Below, one piece after another: positions 14,060-15,772 of a stretch of DNA of 15,772 nt. Numbering within the stretch: position 1 is the first letter of the stretch; each line of letters opens with the position of its first letter. Both the position numbers and the translations under genes were made by a program. The notes beneath the pieces are model-generated. The model was given only the letters and a program-made list of their open reading frames with translations, had not been told where the DNA came from and ran no database searches. The DNA comes from CALZJC01 sp041574955 (GTDB lineage Bacteria; Acidobacteriota; Thermoanaerobaculia; Multivoradales; JAHEKO01), in the NCBI GenBank assembly GCA_041574955.1, contig JBFGNS010000103.1:1-15772 (forward strand), written 5' to 3'.

Positions 14060-15772
14060 ATGCAGTGGTTGGTGCGGGTCTGTCTGCCGCTGCTCGCGCT
14101 CGGGTCGGCGGCGCAGCCGGCGCGCGGCCAGGACCCGGCGGCCGGCGACGGCTGGGTGATCGGCGTGCCCGAGGAGCACGCCGCCGACCCGGGCCGTCTG
14201 GCGGCGGCGGTAGAACGGATCGGCGCGATGGAGGGCGTCTACGGCGTGCTGGTCGTCCACCGCGGCGAGCTGGTGGTCGAGCGGTACTTCCGCGACGGCT
14301 ATCGCGACAAGCCGCACAACCTCAAGTCGGCCTCGAAGAGCGTGCTGTCGGCACTGGCCGGCATCGCCGTCGCCGAGGGCCATCTGACCCTCGATCAGCC
14401 GATCGTCGAGCTGCTGCCCGGCCCGCCCGAGCTGGACGACCCGCGCAAGGCCCGCATCACCGTGCGCCACCTGCTGACCATGACCTCGGGTCTGGCCAGC
14501 ACCAGCTACGACGGCTACGGCGAGTGGACCGCCGGCCGTGACTGGGTGCATGGCGCTCTCGCCCTGCCGCTGGTGGCGGAGCCCGGGACGGTGTTCCAGT
14601 ACAGCACCGGCAACAGCCACCTGCTGTCGGCGGTGCTGGCGGCGGCCACCGGCATGAGCACCCGCGACTACGCCCAGAGCCGCCTGTTCGGGCCGCTCGG
14701 GGTCGAGATCCACGGCTGGGCGCGCGATCCCCAGGGGGTCTATCGGGGCGGCAACGACCTGTCGCTGACGCCGCGCGGCATGGCGCGGTTCGGGCAGCTG
14801 TTCCTCGACCGCGGCGGCTGGCACGGCCGCCAGATCGTGCCGGCCGCCTGGGTGACGGAGTCGACGCGCACCGGCGCGCTGGGCCTGCACGACGTCTACG
14901 GCACCTACGGCCACCTGTGGTGGACCGACCTGGTCTACGAGGGGGCGTTCGTGGCGGTGGGCTACGGCGGCCAGTACATCTACGTATCGCCGCCCCACGA
15001 CTGCGTGGTGGTGGTGACCTCGACCCTGATCTCGAAGGGCGAGCCGTGGACCGCCGAGCTGTTCGAGGCGCTGCGCGACGGCGTGCTGGCGTCGTTTGCG
15101 CCGGTCGCGGGGCAGTACGCGCGGGCCGGACCGGCGCCTCCCGACCCGGCGCTCGAGTCGCTCGAGCGCGCCCTGGAGCGGGCGCAGGCCGAGGTCGCCG
15201 TGCTGAAGGGCGTTGCGTCGCCCGACGGGCCGGAGCTGCCCGCCGCCGGCCGGACTTCGGCACGGGTCAACCTGCGCGGCGGCCCCGGCACCGATGCGGC
15301 TCGCCTGCGGCTGCTCGAGCGGGGCGTCGAGGTCGAGCTGCTGGAGCGGCGGGACGGCTGGCTGCGGGCCCGCACCGGCGGCGACGAGGGCTGGATCCAC
15401 GCCGACTACGTCGAGCTCGAGAACGGCTCGTGGCGGCCGGTGGCGGCGGCCCTGCGCCACGACCTGGCGGCGTTCTCGGAAGCGGTGCAAGACCGTCTGC
15501 CCGAGGTACCGCCGCTCGCGCAGCCCGCGGCGCCGGTGGCGGGCGGCGAAAGCGTGCTTCCGCCGCCGCCGCCGGCCGAGCTGGCCCGGCCGTCGGAGCA
15601 GGAGCACGACCTGAGGCGGCGGGTCGACGAGCTGGAAGAGGTGCTCTCCGCCGCCGCCGCGGACGGCCGCGGGCTCGAGACCGAGCTGGCGGACGCCCGT
15701 GGACGGATCACGGCACTCGAGGAGAGTCTGGCCGAGGCCCGGCAGCAGCTCGCCGCGCGGGCGGCGAGCGCC
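14060..15772 (+). CDS. Serine beta-lactamase-fold hydrolase with SH3-like and coiled-coil domains, C-terminus cut by window edge
   Basis: At least 571 residues are present and the frame is open to the right edge. From ATG 14060 a signal peptide is seen (LVRVCLPLLALGSAAQPARG). A beta-lactamase/penicillin-binding-like hydrolase domain follows (about 35-350): SxxK at Ser90-Ala-Ser-Lys93, LLTMTSGL, YSTGN (181-185) in the second motif position and GYGGQYIYVS (301-310) in the place of KTG. Then come a short helix (364-384) and a bacterial SH3-like domain (about 398-452: ARVNLRGGPGTDAARLRLLE, DEGWIHADYVEL). After a Pro-rich linker (480-505, five Pro codons in a row) a heptad-rich coiled coil runs from 513 to the edge. 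The esterase, amidase or peptidase substrate cannot be told. ATG 13973 and GTG 13961/13964 are in frame upstream, but would add an Arg-rich stretch before the signal peptide, so 14060 is preferred with moderate certainty. Confidence 0.88.
   Translation, partial: MQWLVRVCLPLLALGSAAQPARGQDPAAGDGWVIGVPEEHAADPGRLAAAVERIGAMEGVYGVLVVHRGELVVERYFRDGYRDKPHNLKSASKSVLSALAGIAVAEGHLTLDQPIVELLPGPPELDDPRKARITVRHLLTMTSGLASTSYDGYGEWTAGRDWVHGALALPLVAEPGTVFQYSTGNSHLLSAVLAAATGMSTRDYAQSRLFGPLGVEIHGWARDPQGVYRGGNDLSLTPRGMARFGQLFLDRGGWHGRQIVPAAWVTESTRTGALGLHDVYGTYGHLWWTDLVYEGAFVAVGYGGQYIYVSPPHDCVVVVTSTLISKGEPWTAELFEALRDGVLASFAPVAGQYARAGPAPPDPALESLERALERAQAEVAVLKGVASPDGPELPAAGRTSARVNLRGGPGTDAARLRLLERGVEVELLERRDGWLRARTGGDEGWIHADYVELENGSWRPVAAALRHDLAAFSEAVQDRLPEVPPLAQPAAPVAGGESVLPPPPPAELARPSEQEHDLRRRVDELEEVLSAAAADGRGLETELADARGRITALEESLAEARQQLAARAASA

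Noticed and set aside
14060..15130. The serine hydrolase as an antibiotic-resistance beta-lactamase
   Set aside because: The fold and SxxK are shared, but the motif replacing KTG (GYGGQ) and the attached SH3-like and coiled-coil domains do not fit a resistance enzyme. No resistance claim is made.
13988..15607. A 539-codon minus-strand open frame
   Set aside because: Antisense to the serine hydrolase, whose plus-strand reading has SxxK, SH3-like and coiled-coil parts.

Overview
The window is very GC-rich throughout (clearly above 70% by eye) and is packed with genes, with almost no stop codons in the unused frames. The proteins point to a diderm bacterium: an outer-membrane beta-barrel ending in Phe, lipoproteins with lipoboxes, a periplasmic lytic transglycosylase and a Tad (tight adherence, type IVc) pilus engine. 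The style of several proteins (sulfatase-like lipoprotein ending in an LRSLGYL-type tail, GT-C-like membrane proteins, very GC-rich codons) suggests Acidobacteriota (for example the Thermoanaerobaculia) or a deltaproteobacterial or myxobacterial lineage. That placement is inference, because there is no rRNA or other marker gene here.

Left half (1-7367), minus strand: one tightly packed operon reading right to left, tadZ, tadA, tadB, tadC, then two large multi-pass membrane proteins. The first of these is GT87/DUF2029-like and the second is a GT-C-like protein cut by the left edge. Stops and starts overlap or nearly touch at every junction, so the two putative glycosyltransferases look co-expressed with the pilus motor.

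Middle (7368-7521): a divergent promoter region with a conspicuous AT island, CTATAATAG, that can act as a -10 element on both strands.

Right-centre (7522-13172), plus strand: a five-gene run. It begins with two paralogous pilin-like proteins, each with a short basic leader, a Gly cleavage site and one N-terminal hydrophobic helix. They are followed by a small outer-membrane barrel, a sulfatase-fold lipoprotein and a TPR lipoprotein that resembles TadD in type. The second pilin-like protein is the first one with about 300 extra residues inserted, apparently a jelly-roll-like module with a further small module nested inside it. This divergent pairing of a Tad motor with large paralogous pseudopilins is the most unusual feature of the window. 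I infer a surface pilus with a specialised, possibly adhesive and glycosylated, tip or minor subunit.

Right end (13173-15772): a convergent lytic transglycosylase on the minus strand, a 160-bp divergent gap, then a plus-strand serine hydrolase of the beta-lactamase/penicillin-binding fold. It carries an SH3-like domain and a long coiled coil and runs off the right edge.

No gene-free stretch exceeds 300 bases; the longest gaps are 154 bp (7368-7521) and 160 bp (13900-14059). I saw no tRNA, rRNA, CRISPR array, transposase or inverted-repeat-bounded element.
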